42,664 nt of DNA from NCBI GenBank assembly GCA_024280575.1, contig JAJRPV010000076.1, positions 1 through 42,664 on the forward strand, written 5' to 3'. The notes beneath the pieces are model-generated. The model saw nothing but the letters and a program-made list of their open reading frames with translations, made no database searches and was not told the origin of the DNA. The position numbers and the translations under genes were made by a program. This DNA comes from Campylobacterales bacterium. GTDB lineage: Bacteria > Campylobacterota > Campylobacteria > Campylobacterales > Sulfurospirillaceae. Of this stretch, positions 1 through 6,911 are shown one piece after another (position 1 is the stretch's first letter; each line of letters starts with the position of its first letter).

Positions 1-21
1 AATTTTAAAAAAGCTTTTTTT

Positions 22-675
22 TCATACTGAGGCAAGACGATATCCTATCCCTTTTATGGTAGTAATCGGCAATCCAATTTTGCGAAGTCGATTTATGTGA
101 ACCCTAAGAGCCCCTTCACTCGTCTCTCTCCCCTCATTTAGCATATCAAGTAACCTCTCTTTTGATAAAGTTTTATTTAGATTTTGAAATAAAAGTCTTG
201 TTATATGCAACTCATAAGGTGGCAAAGATATAAAATCTGAGCCTCTATATAACTCATCTTTTCCTATAACAAAACGAAATTTATCTACTTTTATTTCATT
301 TGCATAAGTGTGATACTGTTTTTTAAGGAGTGCTTTTATGCGAATAAGTAGTTCATCAAAATCAAAAGGTTTTTTGATATAATCATCCGCTCCCACATCA
401 AAACCACGCGACAAAGAAGCGACATCGGTAAGTGCCGTTATAAAGATAGCCGGAGTCATATCTCCACTCTCTCGCAAACTCTTCAAAAGCTCGAATCCAT
501 TTAAAAACGGAACATTTACATCAAGCAAGAGAATATCAAATTTTTTGATAAAAGTAGCATCAAGTGCCATCTCTCCATCGCTTACATGTGCAACTTCAAA
601 ATCTTCGCTCTCTAACAATTCGATAAGAGTTTCGGACAATACATCATCATCCTCTAAAAGTAGTATTTTTGACAT
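22..675 (-). CDS. OmpR/PhoB-type two-component response regulator
   Basis: DNA-binding response regulator of 217 residues. The N-terminal receiver domain (about 1-120) has the acidic pair in LLLEDDD, the phospho-acceptor Asp52 in LLLDVNVP, and the conserved Lys in DYIKKPF. The C-terminal winged-helix domain (about 130-215) ends in the typical GIGYRL. ATG start with AGGAAC a few bases upstream. It lies 70 bases downstream of the nitrite/sulfite reductase-like gene on the same strand, and a candidate -10 box lies in that gap, so it may be transcribed alone or by read-through. No histidine kinase lies next to it inside the window; a partner could lie beyond the left edge. Its signal is unknown. 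It resembles the regulator at the right end of the window but is not a copy of it. Confidence 0.93.
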   Translation of the reverse strand: MSKILLLEDDDVLSETLIELLESEDFEVAHVSDGEMALDATFIKKFDILLLDVNVPFLNGFELLKSLRESGDMTPAIFITALTDVASLSRGFDVGADDYIKKPFDFDELLIRIKALLKKQYHTYANEIKVDKFRFVIGKDELYRGSDFISLPPYELHITRLLFQNLNKTLSKERLLDMLNEGRETSEGALRVHINRLRKIGLPITTIKGIGYRLASV

Positions 676-710
676 ATAAAGGTTCCTGACTATTCAGTAA
701 AATCCATACT

Positions 711-716
711 ATTGTA
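711..716 (-). promoter_or_regulatory. candidate -10 box for the response regulator gene
   Basis: TACAAT on the minus strand, 36 bases before the ATG of the regulator. No convincing -35 is visible; sigma-70 promoters in Campylobacterota often lack one. Based on motif and position only. Confidence 0.3.
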
Positions 717-745
717 TCAAAAATATCTTCAAACCGGACTAAAAA

Positions 746-2650
746 TCACATCTGTACAAAATTTTTGAGCTCACTAAATACAATGGCTCTATTTTTCTCT
801 TTTAACATCATATTTATCATCTTCGCAAAATTTTCATCAAGGTTACTGTTTTTAATACTGATTTCATCAAGTTTTTTTGGAAAAACCGGTCTAAAATCTT
901 CTGTCAAATCATAAGCTTTTCTTCCCATTACCTCTTTGTAAAGCTTCATTCCTAACTCAAATATTTCAAAATTCTCGTTTTTGCCGCTTCTTATATTTTC
1001 TTTGAAACCTATATTTATATCCATTTTTTTCTCCCTTACATATGCCATAAGCATCATCATAAAACCGATTGCTTCTTTTGAATATTGACTCAAAACTCTG
1101 GTGTTAAATCTCTCAAAGGTTTCATCTTTTTTTCTGAGTCTTCTATATTCTAGCATCAGAGATTCTACATAAAATCTCAAAAATCTTAGTGGAACAGATT
1201 TTAAAACACTATATCCTATCTGAGCATCTCTAGTATTTTTACCGCCTAAAAATACATGAACTCCATATTCACTTGTCCCATTTACCTTTGCCTTGCATCC
1301 TTCAAATCCAATATCTCCCAAATCATGCAAACCACAGCCTTTTACGCATCCGGACCAATACATTCTGACTTTTGAGTCTCTACCAAGAGGTACTTTTTCT
1401 TCTAAATATTTTGATAACTCTATCGCATCTGGTTTATTTGGAATTACTCCAAAGCGACAGTGTTTCTCGCCGGCACACGCTATTAGATGATTTAAATACG
1501 GACTTGCCAAAGGTTGATATGTTTTAAAAAACTTTTCTTTAAAAACTTTTTCGATACTCTCTTTCCCAACACCCTGCAGATATATATTTTGCTCTATATC
1601 CAGACTCAGCTTACCATATCCATACTCTTTGACAATAGAAGCTGCCTCAATCAACTCTTTTCCACCAAATACACCAGCCGGCACTACTACATGTAGAGCA
1701 AATTTTCCGTCTCTTAAAAGAATCTTTCCTTGATCACAATCTTCATTATCCATCTTTGTTAAAGTTTTTCCAGAAGTTGCAAAATCAAAACCTGCATACT
1801 CTCTTATGGCGCTTGAAATTTCTTCTATACCTACATCTTCTACCAAAAAGAAGAGCCTGTTTCGGTTTCTGTTATCTCTAAAACCAAATTTTACATATAT
1901 AGAAGTTATAGCATCAAATGCTTTTAAAACTTCATCTTCATTTTTTAAAAAAATATTTGCATTTTTAGCTATTTTCCCTACTTTCCCACCAAGATACATG
2001 TTGTATCCGTATATGCCATCTTTTTGTGCTAAAATAAAACAGCAATCATGTCCAAAAGCGTTACATCTGTTTGTCATAGAGCCTGTTATAGATGTATTAA
2101 ATTTTCTAGGCAGCACACCAATCCAATCTTTGTTGTAGAGAAATTTTTCTTGAATTTTTAGAAGTAATTCATGAGAAGGCAATATGTTATCATAAGATTT
2201 ATCATCCAGCGGATCACCGACTATACCTCTAAAATTATCTACACCTGTCTGATATGGCGTAATCCCCACACTTGAGAGCTTCTTTAAAACTTTTGGGATA
2301 TTTTCGATGCTGAGATATCTTAGTTCTATCTGTGCTCTTGTCGTCAAATTCATATAGTTTTGTCCCATGTCACGGGCTATTTCACCGATGGCAACTGCTT
2401 GAGTGCAATTCATGTTTCCACCGGGAATTCTTATCCTCATCATAAATTCATTTGGTGTCGCCGGTTTATCGAAAATACCAAAACATTTAAGAAAAAAACT
2501 CTTATCTTCAGGCAAAATTGATTCGTAACCGTGCATTGCATACTCATCTATCTTATCATAGGCTTCTTGAGAATTTCTCATAGTTTTGAGTTTTTCTATT
2601 TTGTTGATTTTTGTATTTCTATTCTTGCTTGAAATCTCAATTTTTGTCAT
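746..2650 (-). CDS. siroheme/4Fe-4S nitrite or sulfite reductase-like protein
   Basis: Protein of the ferredoxin-type nitrite/sulfite reductase family, which reduces nitrite to ammonia or sulfite to sulfide with six electrons on a coupled siroheme-4Fe-4S centre. The cluster signature is present: Cys392 and Cys398 (CAGEKHC) and Cys435 and Cys439 (CVKGC). The two family halves are visible, with LTTRAQIELRY near residue 110 in the first. At 634 residues it is longer than the usual 500-570, with a C-terminal extension of roughly 100 residues. The start is ATG at 2650 because AGAGGA sits eight bases ahead; an in-frame TTG at 2674 lies upstream of that ribosome site and is unlikely. The formate/nitrite transporter starts divergently 166 bases away, which favours nitrite as substrate. 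Whether the role is assimilatory or detoxifying cannot be told from sequence. Confidence 0.85.
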   Translation of the reverse strand: MTKIEISSKNRNTKINKIEKLKTMRNSQEAYDKIDEYAMHGYESILPEDKSFFLKCFGIFDKPATPNEFMMRIRIPGGNMNCTQAVAIGEIARDMGQNYMNLTTRAQIELRYLSIENIPKVLKKLSSVGITPYQTGVDNFRGIVGDPLDDKSYDNILPSHELLLKIQEKFLYNKDWIGVLPRKFNTSITGSMTNRCNAFGHDCCFILAQKDGIYGYNMYLGGKVGKIAKNANIFLKNEDEVLKAFDAITSIYVKFGFRDNRNRNRLFFLVEDVGIEEISSAIREYAGFDFATSGKTLTKMDNEDCDQGKILLRDGKFALHVVVPAGVFGGKELIEAASIVKEYGYGKLSLDIEQNIYLQGVGKESIEKVFKEKFFKTYQPLASPYLNHLIACAGEKHCRFGVIPNKPDAIELSKYLEEKVPLGRDSKVRMYWSGCVKGCGLHDLGDIGFEGCKAKVNGTSEYGVHVFLGGKNTRDAQIGYSVLKSVPLRFLRFYVESLMLEYRRLRKKDETFERFNTRVLSQYSKEAIGFMMMLMAYVREKKMDINIGFKENIRSGKNENFEIFELGMKLYKEVMGRKAYDLTEDFRPVFPKKLDEISIKNSNLDENFAKMINMMLKEKNRAIVFSELKNFVQM

Positions 2651-2777
2651 ATTTGTTTTCCTCTTTGGTTTCAAAAAAATTATTCTATTAAAATTATATC
2701 ATCCATTTTCTATAATTAAAACAATTTATTGTATATTATTTAATCATATAATTGTATATATTGAAATATTATAATGA

Positions 2778-2783
2778 TATAAT
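2778..2783 (+). promoter_or_regulatory. candidate -10 box for the FNT transporter
   Basis: TATAAT, 33 bases before the transporter start, in a very AT-rich divergent intergenic region (2651-2816). A second TATAAT lies at 2770-2775. No -35 is obvious. Regulatory sites for the reductase gene may lie in the same region, but no palindrome stands out. Confidence 0.35.
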
Positions 2784-2816
2784 TTTACCGAAAATAAAAA
2801 ATAATGAAGGAAAAAA

Positions 2817-3611
2817 ATGAGTTATGTAAAACCAGAATTAGTAGTTGATCAGATGATAACAGCCGGAACATATAAGGCTAGTTTGGGAGCAAAAGACCTT
2901 CTCATAAGAGGTTCTCTCTCGGGTGCACTTCTTGGCTTTGCCACTACTTTAGCTATAACAGCTGCAACTCAAACTCACCTGCCTATAGTTGGAGCTATAA
3001 TCTTTCCGGTTGGTTTTGTGATGATAGTGCTTTTAGGACTAGAGCTTGTAACCGGCAGTTTTGCTTTACTTCCTACTTCACTCGCACAAAAGAAGATTGG
3101 GTTTGGAAATATGCTGAGTAATTGGAGCTGGGTATTTATTGGAAATCTGATAGGAAGTATCATATATGCGGCTCTTTTTGTGATTGCTACGACAAAATTT
3201 GGACATATTGATTCATCTCCCGTCATAGACCTTATCAAAAAAATAGCAGAAGCAAAAACTATCGGATATGAAAAACTTGGTGGTGCGGGAATTATCACAG
3301 TTTTTACAAAAGCCATACTTTGCAACTGGATGGTAACACTTGGTGTTGTGATGGCACTCACCTCAACTACGACAATCGGAAAAATATTTGCTATGTGGCT
3401 TCCAATAATGACATTTTTTGCACAAGGTTTTGAGCATGCTGTCGTGAATATGTTCGTAATTCCTGCTGGCATGATGTTAGGAGTAAAAGTTAGCATATCT
3501 CAATGGTGGTTATGGAATGAAATACCCGTAACGCTTGGAAATATAACTGGCGGAGTTATTTTTACGGGACTTGCGTTGTATTTCACACATCACAAATCAA
3601 AAGTCAGTTAA
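2817..3611 (+). CDS. formate/nitrite transporter (FNT) family channel
   Basis: Integral membrane protein of 264 residues in the FocA/NirC family, which form pentameric channels for small monovalent anions. About six hydrophobic segments are visible, among them residues 35-60, 65-90, 105-130, 160-190 and 230-255. The family-typical LLGLELVTGSFALLP is in the second segment and CNWMVTLGVVMAL in the fourth. Length is normal for the family. ATG start with AAGGA upstream. It diverges from a nitrite/sulfite reductase-like gene, so nitrite import (NirC-like) is the most likely job. The family also moves formate and hydrosulfide, and residues alone do not separate these. Confidence 0.9.
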   Translation: MSYVKPELVVDQMITAGTYKASLGAKDLLIRGSLSGALLGFATTLAITAATQTHLPIVGAIIFPVGFVMIVLLGLELVTGSFALLPTSLAQKKIGFGNMLSNWSWVFIGNLIGSIIYAALFVIATTKFGHIDSSPVIDLIKKIAEAKTIGYEKLGGAGIITVFTKAILCNWMVTLGVVMALTSTTTIGKIFAMWLPIMTFFAQGFEHAVVNMFVIPAGMMLGVKVSISQWWLWNEIPVTLGNITGGVIFTGLALYFTHHKSKVS

Positions 3612-3660
3612 GAAAACTGTATAAAATATAATAGGATAATTTTACTCTTATTTAAGGTTA

Positions 3661-3679
3661 TTTGGAGTATATTTCCAAA
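3661..3679 (+). other. short inverted repeat before the Nfu-like gene
   Basis: TTTGGA and TCCAAA separated by seven bases, just upstream of the GAGGA ribosome site of the next gene. It may be a small 5' UTR hairpin or an operator. The arms are only 6 bp, so chance is possible. Confidence 0.2.
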
Positions 3680-3696
3680 AAAATAGAGGAATTGAG

Positions 3697-4050
3697 ATGA
3701 TATTTAGTGATGAAGAGATATATAAAGCAGTCAAACATTATCTTCCAACAGTAAATGAGTATGTAAAATCACACGGTGGAAGCATAAAACTTTTAGGCGT
3801 AAAAGATGGGACAGTCTATATAGAATTGACAGGTACCTGTCATGGCTGTTCCATGAGCCTGATGACAACAAAAATGGTTGTACAAAAAAATCTAAGAGAA
3901 TTTATAGACCCTGAATTAAATGTTACAAATGTTGACGGAACTCCTGAGAACAAACTGCCACAAGAGTATTACATAGACGAAACTGACGCCATAGAATTAA
4001 ACAAATCCAAACAAGATAAACTTATAGATACTATTAAAAATTTCTTTTAG
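3697..4050 (+). CDS. NifU C-terminal domain (Nfu-like) Fe-S scaffold/carrier
   Basis: Soluble protein of 117 residues. Residues 5-85 match the NifU C-terminal domain: the helix with VKSHGGSIKLLGV, then YIELTGTCHGCSMS carrying the CxxC that binds a labile 4Fe-4S cluster. Proteins of this family carry Fe-S clusters to target enzymes. The last 30 residues are charged and family-variable. ATG start with GAGGA upstream. It sits between a predicted siroheme/Fe-S reductase region and the Rieske/bc1 operon, a plausible setting for a carrier that supplies either, but that is inference from position. Confidence 0.85.
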   Translation: MIFSDEEIYKAVKHYLPTVNEYVKSHGGSIKLLGVKDGTVYIELTGTCHGCSMSLMTTKMVVQKNLREFIDPELNVTNVDGTPENKLPQEYYIDETDAIELNKSKQDKLIDTIKNFF

Positions 4051-4059
4051 ACTTAATGG

Positions 4060-4085
4060 TTAGGTACTTAAGTACTTACTCCTAA
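4060..4085 (+). other. palindromic element upstream of petABC
   Basis: A perfect 12-bp palindrome, GTACTTAAGTAC (4064-4075), lies inside a wider inverted repeat TTAGG (4060-4064) / CCTAA (4081-4085). It starts ten bases after the Nfu stop and about 95 bases before petA. It could be a regulator-binding site for the bc1 operon or a weak terminator; no strong T-run follows directly. Confidence 0.35.
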
Positions 4086-4177
4086 ATTAATGTCATTTTT
4101 TATCTAAAATTGACCAATATCATCATAGTTTAAAATAAAATTAGATAAAATAGGTAAAATCTAAATAAAGGATAGAG

Positions 4178-4687
4178 ATGGCAGTAAAAAAAGAAAGAAG
4201 AGACTTTCTTGGTCTCGCACTTGGTGGCTTTACCACTCTTGGTGGTATAGCAGTTCTCGGTGCAGCTAAACGAACTTGGGATCCACTTCCTAGTGTTAAA
4301 TCTGCAGGATTTACAACTATTGATGTAAGCGGTGCACAACCAAATGTTTTAAATGTAGAAAAATGGAGAGGTAAACCTATATTTATCTTAAAAAAGACAG
4401 CTGATATGAAAAAAGATGATAGGGACATAATAGTTGGCAAAGATAGATTTCTTATATGTATCGGTCTTTGTACTCATTTAGGTTGCATACCTTCATATTA
4501 TCCAAAACAACTAAAATTTATCTGTGCTTGCCATGGTGGACAATTTGATACGGCTGGGCGTGTGTTAAAATCTCCTCCTCCAATACCTTTGTACATACCA
4601 CCATTTAAAGTGGAAGGCACTAAGGTAGTTTTGGGAGAAGCGGGTGAGACATTCAAAAAAATGGAAGCCGCAGGCTTAACAGTATAA
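4178..4687 (+). CDS. petA: ubiquinol-cytochrome c reductase Rieske iron-sulfur subunit
   Basis: Rieske 2Fe-2S subunit of the cytochrome bc1 complex, which takes the first electron from quinol and passes it to cytochrome c1. The N-terminus has a twin-arginine signal-anchor (RRDFLGLAL, residues 7-15) followed by a hydrophobic stretch to about residue 30. The cluster boxes are CTHLGC (Cys98, His100; Cys103 for the disulfide) and CACH (Cys116, Cys118, His119). Length 169 is normal. ATG start with AAAGGA upstream. It is the first gene of petABC; the next gene begins about ten bases later. The upstream region holds a palindromic element that may regulate it. Confidence 0.96.
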   Translation: MAVKKERRDFLGLALGGFTTLGGIAVLGAAKRTWDPLPSVKSAGFTTIDVSGAQPNVLNVEKWRGKPIFILKKTADMKKDDRDIIVGKDRFLICIGLCTHLGCIPSYYPKQLKFICACHGGQFDTAGRVLKSPPPIPLYIPPFKVEGTKVVLGEAGETFKKMEAAGLTV

Positions 4688-4697
4688 AGGGGGATTG

Positions 4698-5921
4698 ATG
4701 GCACATTTTACAAAGGCAACAAGTATTCATGACTGGCTAAACCAAAGACTTGCAGTAGATAAAGTAGAAAAAGTTTTAGCAACTGAATATTGGATACCTA
4801 AAAATATAAACTTTTTATGGGCAATGGGTATGATTTTAGCGGTCACTTTCGGACTGCTTCTGATTTCTGGTATTTTTTTACTTATGTATTACAAACCAGA
4901 TACAAAATTGGCATTTGATAGTGTCAACTATACGATTATGAGTCAAGTCGGTTATGGCTGGCTATGGAGGCATGTTCATGCTGTTGCTGCATCTGTTGTA
5001 TTTTTAATTATCTATATACATATGTTTACGGCTATATATTATGGCAGTTACAAAAAGGGCAGGGAAATGATTTGGATTTCCGGCATGCTTCTTTTTGTTA
5101 CTTTTTCTGCTGAAGCTTTTAGCGGATACATGCTTCCTTGGGGACAAATGAGTTACTGGGCAGGTATGGTTATCACTAATATATTTAGCATGGGTTCTCT
5201 TAATCTAAACGGCTTGGTTGAGTGGATTAGAGGTGGATATGTTCCTGGTGATGCTTACCTGACAAGATTCTTTATGCTTCATGTGGTATTACTTCCATTG
5301 GTTATAATGGCATTGATAGTTTTTCATTTTGCAGCTTTAAGAATACCACATGTAAACAATCAAGACGGAGAAGAGATTGATTTTGAAGAAGAGAGCGCAA
5401 AGTATCTAGCAGGAAGTACTAGACAATCTAAAGTTATCAGATTTCAATTTGATTTCCTTAGTAAAGATATTTTGGTATTAGGATTTTTCTTTATATTTTT
5501 CTTTTATTTGGTATTTTATCATTTTGAATTTGCGATGGATCCTGTTAACTTTGATCCGGCAAACGGATTAAAAACTCCAACACATATTTATCCTGAGTGG
5601 TATTTTTTATGGAGCTATGAAATACTAAGACCTTTTCCTAAAAACCCTGGCCTTATAGCTTTTGGTTTTGCACAGGTTATATTTTTCCTACTTCCATTTT
5701 TGGACAGAAGCCCAAATGCAGTTCCAGCCGGCAGAAGAGGAATCTTTAAAGTTTGGTTCTGGTTATTACTTATTAATATGGTAGCGCTAACAATACTTGG
5801 TAAATTACCACCAGTTGGAATATATACTACTTATGGAACAATTGCTGCATACTTCTTTATAGGATTATGGATAGCACTTCCGATAGTCACCAAATTAGAA
5901 AAACCAATAGGAGGCAAATAA
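4698..5921 (+). CDS. petB: cytochrome b subunit of the bc1 complex
   Basis: Membrane-embedded cytochrome b, 407 residues, carrying hemes bL and bH and the quinol sites Qo and Qi. Helix B has the heme ligand pair with 13 residues between (RHVHAVAAS...YIH). Helix D has the second pair in RFFMLH...FH with 14 residues between, the spacing usual for b6f-type proteins rather than mitochondrial-type bc1. The Qo-site PEWY motif is present (HIYPEWYFLW), so the protein is full length with N- and C-terminal parts in one chain. The start is ATG at 4698 after AAAGGGGGA; the preceding TTG at 4695 is an unlikely start. It overlaps the petC start by one base. Confidence 0.96.
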   Translation: MAHFTKATSIHDWLNQRLAVDKVEKVLATEYWIPKNINFLWAMGMILAVTFGLLLISGIFLLMYYKPDTKLAFDSVNYTIMSQVGYGWLWRHVHAVAASVVFLIIYIHMFTAIYYGSYKKGREMIWISGMLLFVTFSAEAFSGYMLPWGQMSYWAGMVITNIFSMGSLNLNGLVEWIRGGYVPGDAYLTRFFMLHVVLLPLVIMALIVFHFAALRIPHVNNQDGEEIDFEEESAKYLAGSTRQSKVIRFQFDFLSKDILVLGFFFIFFFYLVFYHFEFAMDPVNFDPANGLKTPTHIYPEWYFLWSYEILRPFPKNPGLIAFGFAQVIFFLLPFLDRSPNAVPAGRRGIFKVWFWLLLINMVALTILGKLPPVGIYTTYGTIAAYFFIGLWIALPIVTKLEKPIGGK

Positions 5922-6871
5922 TGAAAGAGTTAAAAATACTATTAATAGTAATATTTTTTGCGCTCCTTACATATTGGGGAGTTGAGCCTTTTGCGCATAG
6001 CAAAATGCATAAACATGTAGAAGACAATAAGTTTTCGTATGTTGACTTACCACCTTTAACCAAAAAGGGTGATGCCACCAGAGGGAAAGCCTTGGTTATG
6101 GGTGCTGGTGCATGTGTGGGATGTCATAGCATAAAAGCTGCCGGCATACCGGCACCTATGGATCCAAATACAGCAGCTGCTAGTTACGGAGTAAACCCTC
6201 CTGACTTAAGTAATGTTGGAGCACTTATGGATGAAAGATTTTTGGCTGAACTTATTAAAAATCCAACAAAAGCTCTGATATTGGAACATAAATTTGACGG
6301 CAAGACAAGAGTTTTCCCAATGCCTTCTTTTATGGGTGCTGGCGGTGACAAAGAGCAAGAAGTGGCCGATATGGTTGCATATCTTAAGAAAATTTCAAAC
6401 AAAGAAGTAAGCCCAAAAGAAGCTTATGTAACAAGTTGTGGAAGATGCCATGCTAATAGATATGGAAAATATGAGCAAATTGGCTTTGTTCCAAAAACAA
6501 AATCAAATATCAAAACAAATCAAGACATAGATCTCTTAAAGTTTAAAGAAAAAGTTGCAGATTATCAAGGTAATTTAGCAGAGTATATGGGCAAACTTCC
6601 TCCTGATCTTTCTATTATGATAAGAGCAAGAAGTGAAGACTTTATGAAAACTTTTATAGAAGATCCTCAGAGTCAACTAAAAGGTACTGCGATGCCTAGA
6701 GTCGGTTTAACAAATGAGGGTTATGAAAAAGTTATGAAATACCTGGAAGAGACTGGGGATCCAAGCAAACCAGCTCGTGATGCACTCGGCATAAAAGTAA
6801 TAGGCTTTTTTGTAATATTTACAATACTGGCATTATTATGGAAAAAATCAGTGTGGAGAGATTTACACTAA
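5921..6871 (+). CDS. petC: di-heme cytochrome c1-like subunit of the bc1 complex
   Basis: Periplasmic c-type cytochrome anchored to the bc1 complex, 316 residues. It has an N-terminal hydrophobic signal/anchor (residues 3-20), two heme-binding motifs CVGCH (Cys65-His69) and CGRCH (Cys173-His177), and a C-terminal membrane helix (about 290-310) followed by basic residues. Two hemes is the usual arrangement for this subunit in Campylobacterota, unlike the mono-heme c1 of Alphaproteobacteria. The Met-rich FPMPSFMGAGG near residue 132 may supply an axial ligand. The start is ATG at 5921, which overlaps the petB stop as TAATG; GGAGG precedes it. The operon ends in a strong hairpin. Confidence 0.95.
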   Translation: MKELKILLIVIFFALLTYWGVEPFAHSKMHKHVEDNKFSYVDLPPLTKKGDATRGKALVMGAGACVGCHSIKAAGIPAPMDPNTAAASYGVNPPDLSNVGALMDERFLAELIKNPTKALILEHKFDGKTRVFPMPSFMGAGGDKEQEVADMVAYLKKISNKEVSPKEAYVTSCGRCHANRYGKYEQIGFVPKTKSNIKTNQDIDLLKFKEKVADYQGNLAEYMGKLPPDLSIMIRARSEDFMKTFIEDPQSQLKGTAMPRVGLTNEGYEKVMKYLEETGDPSKPARDALGIKVIGFFVIFTILALLWKKSVWRDLH

Positions 6872-6875
6872 ACAT

Positions 6876-6908
6876 ATCAAACCAGAGGATTAAATCCTCT
6901 GGTTTGAT
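6876..6908. terminator. bidirectional terminator between petC and the CARDB gene
   Basis: A perfect 15-bp inverted repeat with a 3-base loop: 6876-6890 and 6894-6908, core CCAGAGGAT/ATCCTCTGG, ending with an AT-rich flank on each side. It fills the short gap between two convergent genes and probably stops transcription from both. Confidence 0.8.
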
Positions 6909-6911
6909 TCA

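Noticed and set aside
1-21. AAAAAAGCTTTTTT as the terminator of the first regulator
   Set aside because: The stem is almost all A-T with no loop and the window ends there, so it cannot be judged.
2975-3496. A 173-residue open frame antisense to the FNT gene
   Set aside because: It lies fully within a clear membrane-protein gene, has no ribosome site and no domain; such frames are expected opposite hydrophobic genes.
5867-5920. N-terminal extension of petC into petB
   Set aside because: GGAGG and ATG at 5921 give a normal signal peptide; the extension is out-of-frame petB sequence.
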